Source of the DNA: Ceratopteris richardii
Taxonomy: Eukaryota; Streptophyta; Polypodiopsida; Polypodiales; Pteridaceae
Assembly (NCBI GenBank): GCA_020310875.1
Contig: CM035415.1
Location: 197,518,932 to 197,582,931, forward strand
Length of the DNA: 64,000 bases
Direction of reading: 5' to 3'
Shown: one piece after another, positions 23,945 to 35,793 of the stretch
How the letters are laid out: the number at the start of each line of letters is the position of its first letter
Numbering within the stretch: position 1 is the first letter of the stretch
Notes under the pieces: generated by a model
Database searches by the model: none
Seen by the model: only the letters and a program-made list of their open reading frames with translations
What the model was told of the DNA's origin: nothing
Program-made: the position numbers and the translations under genes

Positions 23945-24672
23945 CTAAAAATCCAGAATGTCCACTAATTCTTGGGCTTCCTCGCTAGAGTCATCCGCAA
24001 AAGGTTGAACCACACAAGTTGTTAGAGACCACTGTTCTAGCACCCATTGTAAGTCTACCGTCCCGAGGGAAACCAAATCTTGATTGACGATCAAAAAGGC
24101 ATCTTCTTCATTGTATGATAGTCCATCCAACATATGGATAGGTTCAGTTATGTACAGTCATGCATGGATTTCGCATGGTTTTGTATCATCTAATGGGACC
24201 ACATGTTTACAGTGGTTACTTTTAAAAACAAGCTCATATGAGGACCAGTCTTGTTGCACTTTTGCTTGCTTTAGCCAAGGTCGCCCAAACAAAAGGTTGT
24301 AATCTAAGCTAGATTCAAGGAGTTCCACAACAAAAAAAGTCATTTTAAACACTCTCCCTTGCAATGTGATAGGAATGTCATGCACTAGGCCCACCAGATG
24401 GAGTCTTGACTGATCAGCCATTCTTACAAAAGAATAGCTCTATATTATTCCAACCTAACTTTTTACATATTATTGCCGTAGCTATGTTAACACCGGACCC
24501 ACCATCAATAAGGACCTATGAGAGTTTATGATTCTTAAACCAAATGGCAATTAGTGGGACTGTGTGATCTACCATAGAATTAGACTCTATGTTGATTGTT
24601 ACTGTGGCTGGTGCTCGAGTTGGACTTAAATCAATTTGTTGTCGGAACTATTGCCGAATGCAAGGGACTAAG
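23945..24672 (-). pseudogene. Gypsy C protease region, disrupted
   Basis: Minus-strand retropepsin: VLIDGGSGVNIAT (about 24.51 kb), the active site with Gly in place of the usual Ser, then a frame change at about 24.42 kb into MADQSRLHLVGLVHDIPITL and LLFGRPWLKQAKV (24421-24158), the end of the protease fold. The linker toward RT reads to 23945. At 24672 it is cut by Gypsy E; ctaag at 24668-24672 and 38044-38048 is the duplicated target. Confidence 0.78.
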
Positions 24673-25270
24673 TGTAGCTCAAGCGTAAGCACCACCTCCT
24701 TTACTTGTCAATCCGCGGAGACGTGAGGACCGGTATGAAGACCATGAGCAAATGAAGGCACAAGTGAGTGAGTGAAAGCACACAAACATGCACACACACA
24801 CGCACAAAGTAAGATCAAAGAGAGGAACAATGAAAAGCTTCAATTGCAAAAGAGTTCTCTTACAAAAGCTCTATTCTCTAACAAGCTAACCCCAAAAATG
24901 AGCTCTCTAGCTCTTTTTATAGTTCTTTGACTAGTTTTGGCCCTGTCCAGACCTAGTGTCCGGCCTAGTTAAAAATTAGGTTCCAGGGCTTATTTGAGGG
25001 CTCAAACGGAGTCTAAAAATTATGGAAATCGGTAGGATGCTAGTTCTAATACTCCTCAAGCTCAAGGACTCCTCGGCTTGAACAAAATGGAGTTATAAAA
25101 ATAGATAATGGTATTTACAGTGGTTTTTAGTGATGAAAATCACTATTTTTGTAGGGGATTCTTCTGACAATTTGACATACACTTCTTGGAGCTCCCTACT
25201 TGCTCCCTTTCCTTGTGTGTCCACCTTTTGATGTGCTTCCATGCTTTGACCTTGACTTTGAGCTTCAACA
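24673..25270 (-). repeat. Gypsy E 3' LTR
   Basis: A 598-bp LTR. The plus strand begins tgtagctcaagcg and ends gagcttcaaca. It includes a (ca)n stretch at about 24780-24805. Confidence 0.94.
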
Positions 25271-25284
25271 CTCCCCCCCCTCTC
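25271..25284 (-). promoter_or_regulatory. Gypsy E polypurine tract
   Basis: Minus strand GAGAGGGGGGGGAG abuts the 3' LTR. Confidence 0.9.
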
Positions 25285-26498
25285 GAGTCTGTCGTCCCTG
25301 ACAGACCTTTGTTGTAGTGGTTGTTCCAAGTAGTGCCTTGAGAGGGAGTGTCCCTTCTGTATGAACAAAAGTCCTCTCACTTCCAGATGTGTCTAGTTCT
25401 TCATCTATCACTGCGAGTCTTTGCAAGTTGTTGTCTCTTGGTATGTGCTTCTTCCTTGGATTCCAGCATGACTGTGTCGTTGTGAGTCTCTGTTGATGTT
25501 TTCTAGATCTTCCACAATTGATGTTCATAGTAGTCATGCCAAGTACTCATAACCCATATTGAGTGATGGGTAAGTGTGTTCGTGCATGGGTTGAGGAAAA
25601 TATGTGCCTTGTGCATGGCCTTGTAATGTAGCCCTATGAATGCTTACTTGGGAAATGCATTGGAAGAAGTATGGTGCAAAAATTGGGGGTCTTGAGCTAA
25701 GTGCTCAAGGGTATGCCGACGAAGAGGTGTCCTAAGCTATCATGGTTATGATGTTTCGAAGGTAAAGATACTTATCATGGAGAAGGGCGATCGATGTTCA
25801 TCTCTTCGTGTTGTACACTCGGCCTTTGGGATGGAACATTGTTGATGAATGTCCATGTTGATGGTCCACTTATGAGATCTTTTGAGTGGCTGATCATGTC
25901 TCCGCATAAGCAGGAGTCTTCTCATCCAGTATACATACAAATATTTGCAGGGTACCAGAGCTACCCCGTGCAGATATCTCCCTGGATGCTTTCGTACATG
26001 CAATAGTTATGCATCACTCAAGGTGCAAACCTTCAAGCTCTACCATAGTAAGAGGAAACCATAGTTATGGATGCCATGCTCATGCCAAGTTCTTGACATC
26101 TATGAGATAAGGCAGCAATTATATCATCTGCTAGCCAAGACACCCTTCTATCCAAACTGATAAATGCCCAGTAATCAACAGTTCCACCTTTAACCAAGCA
26201 TGACTCATTCATGTTTCATGAGCCAAACCTGGGACAAGTGCTTCCTCTTTTTTTTTCTCTCTTTTTTTTTTGGAGAGGAAAAAAATATCACAAAACAAGA
26301 ACACAAAAGTTAGTATCAATAGAAATATTTGACATGTGTCATTGTGCTCTTGTGCTTGGGATTCTCAAGTGTGTCTATGCACGGCCGTGCAATGTGGCCC
26401 TATATTAATGCATACTTTGGAAATGCATGACCTGAATGGTGCAAAAGACAGGGTTGTGCAAGGAGCACATGGTTGTCGCTCGTTCGAGGCTTTCGATG
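25285..26498 (-). other. Gypsy E 3' untranslated region
   Basis: No convincing coding sequence is seen between the last in-frame codon (26499) and the PPT. It holds a T-rich tract (26248-26272) and two diverged copies, in the same orientation, of a segment containing gcatggcc..aatgtagccctat and ggaaatgcat (about 25609-25690 and 26360-26452). Confidence 0.55.
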
Positions 26499-27929
26499 TT
26501 ATTTGCGGAGGTTGATGCCGACCTTGGTGGAGGTATCCATTGAGTCTCGAACCGATGTAATCCTCCTTATTGGAGTCCATTTTAGAACGTCATTTGGCAC
26601 TGTAGAGGTCACTTCAGGTGTCTTCCTCTTGGGGTGGTTTCTGAACTGTGGTATCCAGTGTGGTTGGCGCTTTGGTTCGGTGGAGGCTACTTGTACTTTT
26701 GGCTTCCAAACCCATATCCTTTTTGCATGTTTTCCTACTAATGTTAAAGAGCTGATTTGATCTTCCTTTGGTCTCTGTATGTGGTTTTTACCCTTTTCTC
26801 TTTTTGGCTTCTTTGTTGAGACCTTTCGCATGTGGGAGAACATAGGTTGTTGTGGATGTAGGAGCTTCTTAGGTACCCACATCTATAATTGTCCTTGTTG
26901 AGCTGCAGCTAACTTCTTAGGCACCCAAACTTGTTGGATACCTTGTGATTGAGCTTGTCCGAGCTGCTTCCTTCGTCTTCTGGCCTGGTTGGCTTGCTTG
27001 GATGGGCTTTGTGGGGACAAGGCTGGTGGTTGCTCTCCTTTGCGTACCCATATCTGCTTCATGCTCGGAACTGCTTTCGTATCGAATGGTGTCTTTCTAT
27101 TTGATGTAGCACTTGTCGTGAACGGTTGTGTTTGCTTGTGTGGTGGACTCACTATTGTGGCTACTTGATTCTTTGGAAAAGAAGAAAGATCCACCCGCCT
27201 TCGAACCTGGTCTTCCATGATTGACTCCTTCTGCATCATAGAGCTTTTGATACATACAACATCTTCTTTCATATGATTAGTCTTGGAAGAACTAAGAGAG
27301 TGTGTGGTGCCATGATCTAGGAGCATGCAGTTCTCTAATTCTAATGTAATGCATTGTTCATGTACCCAAACTTGAAGAATGTGACTTCTTAGGTTTAAGT
27401 TAACTGCATGGTCATAGATCCAATCTTGACCCAAGACAAGTGGTTCTGTAAGGTTCTCATCTTGACATACTAGCACTTTGACTTTCATTGGAACATCTTG
27501 AAGGTAGATGGGAAGTTCCACCTCACCCAAACAAGGGGTTTCCACACCTCCCAATCCTATGAGATAAGCTTCTATGGGATTGATGTTCAACTGCAAGTCT
27601 TGGCAGTAGGAAAGTCTAACTGCACTACTTGCTGCACGTGAGTCAATCAATGCTTTCACCGTCCTTGCACCCTTCCCTTGTCCTATCTCTATGGTCACAA
27701 AGGGTCTTCGGTCAATGACTTGAGAAGTCGTTATACCTGACTTTTGGCACATATCCATGTGATATTTTGGGGCTTTTGAGTTGACATCTAGGCCTGATCG
27801 CCTTAACTTATTTCGCCTAATACGCTCTCTGGCCTCTGCTTGTGCTTCTTCTCTCACTCTTGACTCCTCTTCTTTTCTCTTCTTAGCAGTGTTGAGTCTT
27901 GTAAGCATATCCTCTGTAAGAGGTTCTTG
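26499..27929 (-). pseudogene. Gypsy E C-terminal extension: second retropepsin-like domain and basic tail
   Basis: This is the same reading frame as the integrase, continuing about 470 codons past its end. First comes a highly charged helix (KKRKEEESRVREEAQAEARE). Next is a retropepsin-like fold: RPFVTIEIGQGKG, KALIDSRAASSAV (active-site motif with Arg, codon CGT at 27636-27638, where the aspartic-protease Gly is expected; Asp codon 27642-27644), GEVELPIYLQDV and LVLGQDWI (about 27.43 kb). The tail is Lys/Arg/Gln/Pro-rich with repeated aromatic boxes QIWVRK, QVWVPKK, MWVPKK and RIWVWK. A TAG at 26883-26885 interrupts it, but the frame stays open to 26499. The function is unknown; it could be a structural or cDNA-binding domain. 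It is not the usual gypsy protease, which is present separately in the gag-protease region. Confidence 0.75.
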
Positions 27930-28928
27930 GTATAACTTGACTCTACATCCACTAATATAGTTGGGCAAGATATCTCCTTCTAGAGTGGCCAACTGAACTG
28001 CACCACTAGTGGAAATTCTATTAATGATCATGGGTCCATATCCTCTTTTTTCCAACTTGCGGGCATGTTGTTTTAGTGTGTAAACCAACACTAGATCTCC
28101 CTCTTTCAATCCCTTATCCTTGATGTGTGCATCAAAGTATGCCTTTTGCCTCTTCTTTGCAGCGTAGATGCCTGATGCTGCTCGTAGCCTCGTCTCACCT
28201 AAGTGTTCTAGATCAAAGATCCTAGATGAAAATTCATGTCCATTCCACTCATGCTCTTGTGCTACACTTAAAGCAGGGATTAAGAAATCCAGTGGTAGCA
28301 CCGCATTCTGTCCAAAGACCATCTGAAATGGGGTAGCATTGAGTACCGTTTTGTAGGCAACTCGGTAAGCCCAAACAGCATGTTGAAGTTGTTTGTCCCA
28401 ATCAGAGTGTTTATTATTTACCAATTTTTTCAATACATTACAACGGATCTTATTGGTACTCTCGGCTTGTCCGTTAGCTTGTGGGTGATAGGGGGCAGAC
28501 TTCTTATGTATCACCAAGAATTCTTGGAGAAGATTTTCAATGACTTCATTCAAGAAGTGTGTGCCTCTATCACTCACCAACTCTATTGGTAGTCCATATC
28601 TCGTGAACACATTCTCGAATAAGAACTTAGTCATAGTCTGAGCATCGTTCTTTGTTGTGGCTTTCACTTCTACCCACTTTGTAAGGTAATCTGTGGCTAC
28701 AATAATATATTATGCATGGGAGTTTCTAGCTGGGGGGTTAATAGGACCTATGAAGTCTATGCCCCACTTCGAAAATGCACGCCCTCCCATCATTGGCCTC
28801 AAAGGCATCTCGTCTTTTCTAACTGGATATTGTGCACGTTGGCATGTGTCACATTTCTTCACATAGGTATGTGCATCCATATGAAGAGTGGGCCACCAAA
28901 GTCCTGAGAATAGAATGGTCTTGATCAC
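27930..28928 (-). pseudogene. Gypsy E integrase core and GPY-type C-terminus
   Basis: In frame with the RT region after a TGA at 28929-28931. It contains the end of the second H2C2 zinc module (WWPTLHMDAHTYVKKCDTCQ), then KWGIDFIGPI with the first catalytic Asp, a TAA at 28710-28712, VSDRGTHF with the second Asp, and HPQANGQAESTNK with the Glu. The C-terminal domain has RGYGPMIINRI (GPY/F-like module) and ends near GCRVKLYQEPL. The DDE residues are complete. The enzyme would insert the element's cDNA. Two nonsense codons are the only lesions. Confidence 0.9.
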
Positions 28929-31502
28929 TCAGTCAGGACCAAAATGTCCACCTGCAACACCACTGTGTGCAATCTCTAAGACGTTTAAATAGTCTGATTC
29001 ATGAACGCACAGTCTTAAGTAACCATCTTTGCCTCTTCGGTGTAGGTTCTCTCCTACTAAGGCATAGCCTTGAGCCTCTTGCTCCATGCTTCGTCTTCTT
29101 GCTAGACTGGCCTCTTTGGGTAATCTTCCCGATCTCATAAACTCTACCAATGGAGCACTCCAATCTGGAATTAATGATACTTGATAAAGGGTCGCATGTT
29201 CCACTGGTGGTCTCTCTCTACACATTGGACAATTCTTGATCCACTCATGTATTGCTTTTTCCATGCTAGGCCAATACACTCCTAAACGTTTCAAATTCTG
29301 CAATGTTCGTTGTTTAGAATAGTGATTTCCTAGCAATCCTTCATGAGCTTGTTGCAACCAACTACTATGTTCATCGTCCTCAACACAACAAGCTAATACA
29401 CCCTCAGTGTCTTGTTTGTACATGCTTCCTGCTAATATGTGATATTTTTGTGATTTTACAATTTCTTCTTGTGATGTTTTCACATTCTTATTTGCAGGGC
29501 CGAAGGTTAGGACAGGTACCAACTTATTTGCCCATTTAGGAACAACTTCTAAATTGAACAGATAAGCATCGGGTAGTTCGTCAGACACTCCTTGCGGTGA
29601 CTCTCCTGAAGTGATGCGAGAAAGGTGATCTGCCCGAAGGTGGGTTCTACCTTTCCTGACAACAACTTCAAAGTCATACTCCATTAGTAAGAGGAACCAT
29701 CTTACTAAGCATCCAGTAGTGCAAGGTTTATTGACCAAGTATAACAAAGCTTGATGATCAGTGAAAAACTTGAACTTGTTGGCCAATAAATAGTGTCTAA
29801 ACTTCTTCACAGCATATACCATGCCTAACCCTTCTCGCTCAGTTGTGGTATAATTTCTTTCGACTGGGTTTAGTTGTCTACTAGCATATGCTATGGGCAA
29901 ATCTAAATTCCCTTCACATGTGGGTTGTGATAGCACACATCCTATGGCATGATTGGATGCATCCACATGGACATGGAATGGCTTATTCCAATCAGGAGTG
30001 GTCAGTATTGGTGTTGTGCACAAACGTTTCTTCAGTTCATTGAAAGAATTCTCGCATTCATTGTTCCACTCAAAATTAGACAACAAGGCATAAAGGGGTC
30101 TAGCTATGATCGTGTACATGTGGATAAACCTACGGTAATATCCACAATGGCCCATAAAGGCTTGTACCTCTTTAACATTCCTTGGCCTTGGTAGCTCCGC
30201 TATGGCTCGTACCTTATCTTCATCTGTTGAGATTCCATTCTTAGAAACAATATGACCTAAGATTTTACCTTGACGCACCATGAACACACACTTTTCTGGG
30301 TTCAGACACACTCGATATTCTCTACATTTGTTGAAGATTTGTCTGAGCTCAGGGATGTGAAACCTTCTTTCTTGGGAATGAGCACATAAATCATCCACAT
30401 ACACTTCTAAGCTCTTTCGCAAGAACTCTTTGAAAACATGACACATGAGCCTTTGGAATGTTGCAGGTGCATTTGTGAGCCCAAATGGCATCACACGAAA
30501 TGCAAAGATTCCCCACTCTGTAGCAAAAGCTGTTTTGTGTTGATCTTCTGGGGCAATGGCTACTTGATTGTAACCTGAAAACCCATCAAGGAAGCTATAA
30601 ACTTCCTTGCCTGCAACACGCTCCAAAAGGTGTTCCGTGATTGGAAGTGGATAACTATCTCTGATAGTAGCGGCATTAACTTTTTTAAGGTTAATACACA
30701 CTCGCAACTTTCCGTTCTTCTTGGGCACCACTACAATGGGGGACACCCATTCAGTATGCTCAATCTCATAGATGAATCCAGCTTCAATCAACCTATCAAT
30801 TTCTTCTTTTATTTTGGCTGCATAGGTATCATTATATGTGTAGGGCTTCTGTTTGGTGGGCTTGGCATCAGCAGTCATGGGGATAGTATGAGAGCAAATT
30901 CTTGGATCTACCCCTTTCAAGTCTCTATAGTGCCATGCAAGCACATCCCTATATTCTCTTAATAGAGCTACGAGCTCCATTTCTTCTCTTGCACTTAGGT
31001 CATCTCCTATATATGTGCATCTCTCTTCGTTCTCTTCGATGGTCACTACAATCTTCTTGGTCTTTTCTTTATTATCATATGATTCTCCTATGATGGCCTC
31101 TCTCTTAGGCATTCGTACCAAAATTTTGCGGTCGTCAACTTCATATTTCTTGAAGTTTTCTCGTACTTCAAACAATGATTCCTCCTCTTCTTGTCTCACT
31201 GCTTTTCTTTTCTTTTTCTTTTGACTACTCTCACTTCCATCCTTCGAATTTACCGTTTTAATACTTGTGAGAGGTTCTTCTTCTTTCTGGGTGAACACTC
31301 CTATATCTTCTAGATAGTGCTGCTTTGAGTTAAAGCAACTATCCATCACAATGGACTCTATATCATCGTCATTCTCTTCTTCTTCTATGACATCACTAGG
31401 GTCACATTCTTCTAGCAAGGGCTGACACATGAACACTGAGATATCATAACCCTCCTCATCACAATGAGGTGTCCATTGTTCTTCATTGACAGCAATGTCC
31501 AT
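28929..31502 (-). pseudogene. Gypsy E pol: RT, RNase H and tandem integrase zinc modules
   Basis: An 857-codon open frame starting at ATG 31502, four codons after a TGA (31515-31517) that ends the gag-protease frame. In the related element F the same stretch is open, so that TGA is probably a lesion. RT: SPIVVVPKKNGKLRVCINLK, YSFLDGFSGYNQV, PFGLTNAPATFQ and EVYVDDLCAHS. RNase H: HVHVDASNHAIGCVL, TTTEREGLGMVYA and FFTDHQALLYL. Then comes a first H2C2 finger (HEGLLGNHYSKQ to NCPMC, about 29350-29222), a linker DWSAPLVEFMRSGRLP, and the start of a second finger (HSGVAGGHFGPD) cut by the TGA at 28929-28931. Catalytic motifs are intact. Confidence 0.93.
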
Positions 31503-31514
31503 GGTGGCTAAGAT

Positions 31515-34500
31515 TCATGGCCAACCATGAGGCTCAAATTCCTCATCTGGAAAGACCATTGGTGTATAGGTTGGGTCCTTAATTGGTCTATCTCCTTGCG
31601 AAGTTCCTTCTTCTCTTGCCTTTAAACGTTTTTCCTCTTTCTCTACGACCTTGCACATCCACAAATGAGTATCTTCATGCAGCCATGATGGATCAGGTGA
31701 ACTTTCAGAATGCACAGAGATAGAATCTTCTTTCGCTTTGTGGATAGGATTCCACTGTAGGGGTGGTACATCTCTGAAGGTGTAATCCTTCAAATTGACC
31801 TTGGTGGTGACCCCTAAGTGCTGCAAGTACAAGGAGGTGGTTCCCCCATCCTGTACTATTTGCAATTGTCGTAGGAAGGGTCTTCCTAGGATCATCTCAT
31901 AGACGTTATTTTTCTCAAAGTCACATATAGCAAATGTATGTTCAAACTCCACACCACAAGTGGTTAGAGTTATCCCTTCTAGCAATCCTAGAGGTCTTTC
32001 AAAATGACCGTCGGCCATTTGAAGCTTCATTCTAGTTGGTCTTAATGTGGCTTTGCCCCATTGCTTCCACAAGGAGGTGGTCGCAATAGCAACACCATCA
32101 CCTGAATCTATGATTGCTTTGGTTGTGTAACCTTGGTAGGTGATTGGAAGATAAGTATTACCTTCTTCACCCTCACACATGTCCCCTATTTTGTCTAGAG
32201 GTATCTCTGGTACCCTTTGCTTAGAGCTTGCTTTTGGCATGTTGGACTCAAGTTCTGGAACCTGATCCTTCACATGATTCCATAGCTCAGGTTTTGCTTT
32301 GAGCAGCTCTTCTACAGTGAGATGACACTGAACCTTAGTGTTCTTCATGACATCCGTGTTCCTTGGAACCACAGAGTCTTCATTTCTTACTAGTATTGTG
32401 GGAGCTCTAATCTGGAGAGATTCAGATTCCCATGGGCCTGGAAATTGAGGCACTTCTTCTAAGGTATTAGATTCAAAATATAACCTTTCGTCTTCTTGTT
32501 GTTCTGCTTCATCTCCGTAAATAGATGGAGTGTCTTGGGGAAATTGATCATGAAGATCATCAATCTCAGGAATAGAAGGGGAGTTACCCTTCTCCTTAGC
32601 CCATTTCTCTTCTTGTATTTCCCGCAAGAACTCTTGAGAGTACTGTTGAATTGAAGGAGGTGTTCCAGCATCTGTGGAATTAGGAACATAAGCTCCCATT
32701 GGTGGTGAGCTTCCTCTTTCAATAACTGGTTGAGCCTGTGGAGGTAAAGAAACTTGTGGTTTGTTTACCAATTGCTCTAATCTTTCTAGTAAGCCTTGGA
32801 AATGCAAATCCGGTTTGACAGAGTTTGTCTGATTGAACTTTTGACTAGTCTCGAGTATAGCTTGAGCTTGTTCTACCATTTTCATGCACATTTTCATCCA
32901 TTCAATCTCTAAATCTGCTCTAGGGTAACTCTTGTCTAGGTTCGTAGTTGTAGGACCTTCTTGAAGTCGAGCCTGGTAGGCCTTGAACATCATGTCCAAG
33001 CCTTCTGGGGTTGCATCTGCAAGAACAGACCCTGGTTGCGGTCTATTTACAATGGGAGGTGGGGTGGGATGAGGTGGAGTGGATGGCGTTTCGGCATGCG
33101 AGGGGCTTTGAGATGCAATGTCTTCTATTTTTGTTTTCGCTTCTTTTAAGCTTTCTTCTAGTTCCGATAACTTTTTATTCCAGTTGCGATTGGCCTTCTC
33201 TCTGGTATCCTTCCATGTTCTTGTTTTCCTCTTACTAGGCTCTCCTGATTCACTCGACTCTGATTGTTCTGCTGGTTTATCCTGTTTTAAGGCTTGTGCT
33301 CTAGTGACAGCTTGTATAGGAGCCACATTGCTACTACTTGAACTTGAATCTGCCACTAAGCCTACCACATTAATGGGTGTAATCTTGGGTGCACTGGAGG
33401 GGTTTCTTGGACAATCTCTGGGGAGATGGTCTTTTCCACAATCAGGACAAAAAGCTTGTATTGTGATAGCCTGTCCTTGACTCGGAGATGGTGGGTGGGG
33501 ACAATCACGAATGAAATGGTCACCTTGACATCTGAAACAAGATCCTCTAGGGGCTTGTGTTCTCATTTGTCTCAATTGGGGCCTAGGGTTAGGATTTGTG
33601 TACATGACATTGGAGTATTCTGGCTCCCAATTTTGCTCCATAGGTGGTGCCTCATATTGATACGAGTAAATCTCACTATGTTCAGGTGACTCTGTGTAAT
33701 AAGCATGTGGACTACCTTCATGGGAGTAGTCTGACCTATGAGCATGAGAGTCATTATCTGGTATCAATGGGGTTAGTGGCACCAATGCTCTATTTGTATT
33801 TTCCTCTCCCACAGCATATTTGACTGGAATCACGTTGGCAGGAGCTGGTGGTTGGTTTCCCAAGACTGGTTGTGGCCTATATTGTGCCTGATATTGCTGT
33901 TGTGGTCTATAATATGGTTGTTGGTATTGGTTTTGATACCTACTTGGTTGGTAAGGTTGTTGATAATTCTGTCTAATAGCCTGCCTATTATAGGGACAAT
34001 CTTGAGCCGTGTGGTTTGTATATTTTCTCTCAATAGTGCAATATGGAGCATTCCTTTCTCTCATGTTCTGGTTGTGCAATGGGCATACATTAGCCATGTG
34101 GTCGCCTCCGCAAGTATAACACCAATTCACTGGAGTGACTCTCTGTGTTTGTTTATTTTGGACTCCCAGCTTCTTGGCAACTTGCTCAGCTATCTCCTCT
34201 ATTTCCGTGGAGATTTTTGAAGCATGACTAGTAGAACTATCTGAATCCTTATAGAGTTTGGATAATCCTAACTCCTCACCCAAGTTATCTTCTATGTCAA
34301 TGCATGTCCGCATGCACTCTTCTATGGATCTAGGCTCTTTCAAGTATACATATGATCTTAACTTTGTGCTCAGTAAGCCATCTAAGAACAAAGCCACTTG
34401 TTTGGCTGGTGTGGGTAGTTCTGGAGCAGGGCATCTTTCTAGGTACTGTCTAAACCTTCTACCTGCTACTTGCACTGTTTTCTTGGGGTGTCTGCTTGAA

Positions 34501-35793
34501 GCTGTGAATCAAAGATGAAGTGTTATGCCTGATACCACTCTTGGAAAATTCTACAATGAATTCGTCTAGCAGTTGACCTATATCGCGGTAGTTGCGACTA
34601 CTCAGTGGTTGAAACCAAGCTAAGGCAGTGCCCTTAAGAGTCAGACCAAATGCCTCGTACTGGGTGAACAAATCCTCAACCTGTTCAGCTCTTAACACTT
34701 GTTTGAACTCGGCCACATGATCATAAGGATCTCCTGACCCGTCAAAATAATTCTTCATTGCCTTGATCACTTGAGTGGGTCTAAGGGTTCTTGGGTGCTC
34801 TCGGGGTCTAGGCAATGGAAATTCATGTTCATTTCTTTGTTGCCTATGTGCTTGATATCTCTCTCTTTCAGGTCTTTCATTTTCAAATCCTGACCTATTC
34901 CTGCCCACTGTGTGTGCAAAACTTACCTCCGGTCTCTCTCTAGTTCTTTCTCTCTGGGCTTCATGAGCTTGGGATGACCCTACTCCTTGGAGGCCATGGG
35001 AAACATTGGATCTTGGTGGAGGGAAAATCAATTCATTCTTCCAAGTATATGCATGTCTATCATGTTGTGTTACCAAGAAAATTTTCTCTGACGTGTTATC
35101 TAGGTAGACAACTTTGTTTGGTATCTCTGGATCCTTGAACTCGTAGATGATGACTATGCCCAATTGGCTAGGTTGTTCTGGATTGAATCTCCAAAAGGCT
35201 TCCTCTGTTTCTCTATTCAAAAATAGTTCTATCCTTTTGTTGTCATGAGGGATCCAGTCTGGAGTGATCACTCTGGTCAAAAGTGACTTGCCTCTAGGAG
35301 TCTGGGGTCCTTGTCCTACATTTCCTTGTTCTAGGTCTCCTATCTCATTCTCATGAATGATATTTCCAAACTCATCGGTCCTATCTGGTTGGTTGGTAAC
35401 CACATACATGGTTCCTTCCTTATCAATGTATGAACCCTCTTCGAACTTGACCACCGGGTGTTCAAGTCCAAAGGATTGATCTGGATTTTTGAGTTGGACC
35501 ACCGATCGCCTCAGGCCATCCTCATAGATGCGAGCACCTAATCGGTTGGTCCGAATATATTCCAACTGTGTCTTATAAGGACCTTCTGGTGTTTGTAGAT
35601 GGGCAGTCCCTGAGCCACCTACAGGTTTCCCCATGCTAAAAGACATTTCTGAATCACTTGTGTCTGAACTTAATCTGTAAGGATGACCACTTAGTTGTTG
35701 TGCCCAAGACTTACCTGTATGGTTGACACTAGCCTCAGAAGATCTAATGCTTTGTTTATCCTTGCCTAGGTGTCTACCAGACCTCAGGTTCAT
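31515..35793 (-). pseudogene. Gypsy E gag and protease
   Basis: It starts at ATG 35793 (MNLRSGRHLGKDKQ). The gag core has YFDGSGDPYDHVAEFKQVL and FGLTLKGTALAWF, with a frameshift near 34490 (the piece 35793-34459 ends, the piece 34475-31515 continues). The nucleocapsid has knuckles CYTCGGDHMANVC, CFRCQGDHFIRDC and CPDCGKDHLPRDC (all CX2CX3HX4C), flanked by Gln/Tyr/Pro-rich stretches (YQQPYQPSRYQNQYQQ). The protease lies near 32.1-31.85 kb: KAIIDSGDGVAIAT and EMILGRPFLRQLQIVQDGG. It ends with TGA at 31515-31517. The product would form and process the particle. Element F shows the same organisation. Confidence 0.92.

Noticed and set aside
33118..33480. Plus-strand frame of 120 codons inside E gag
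   Set aside because: It is the shadow of the well-supported minus-strand gag frame.
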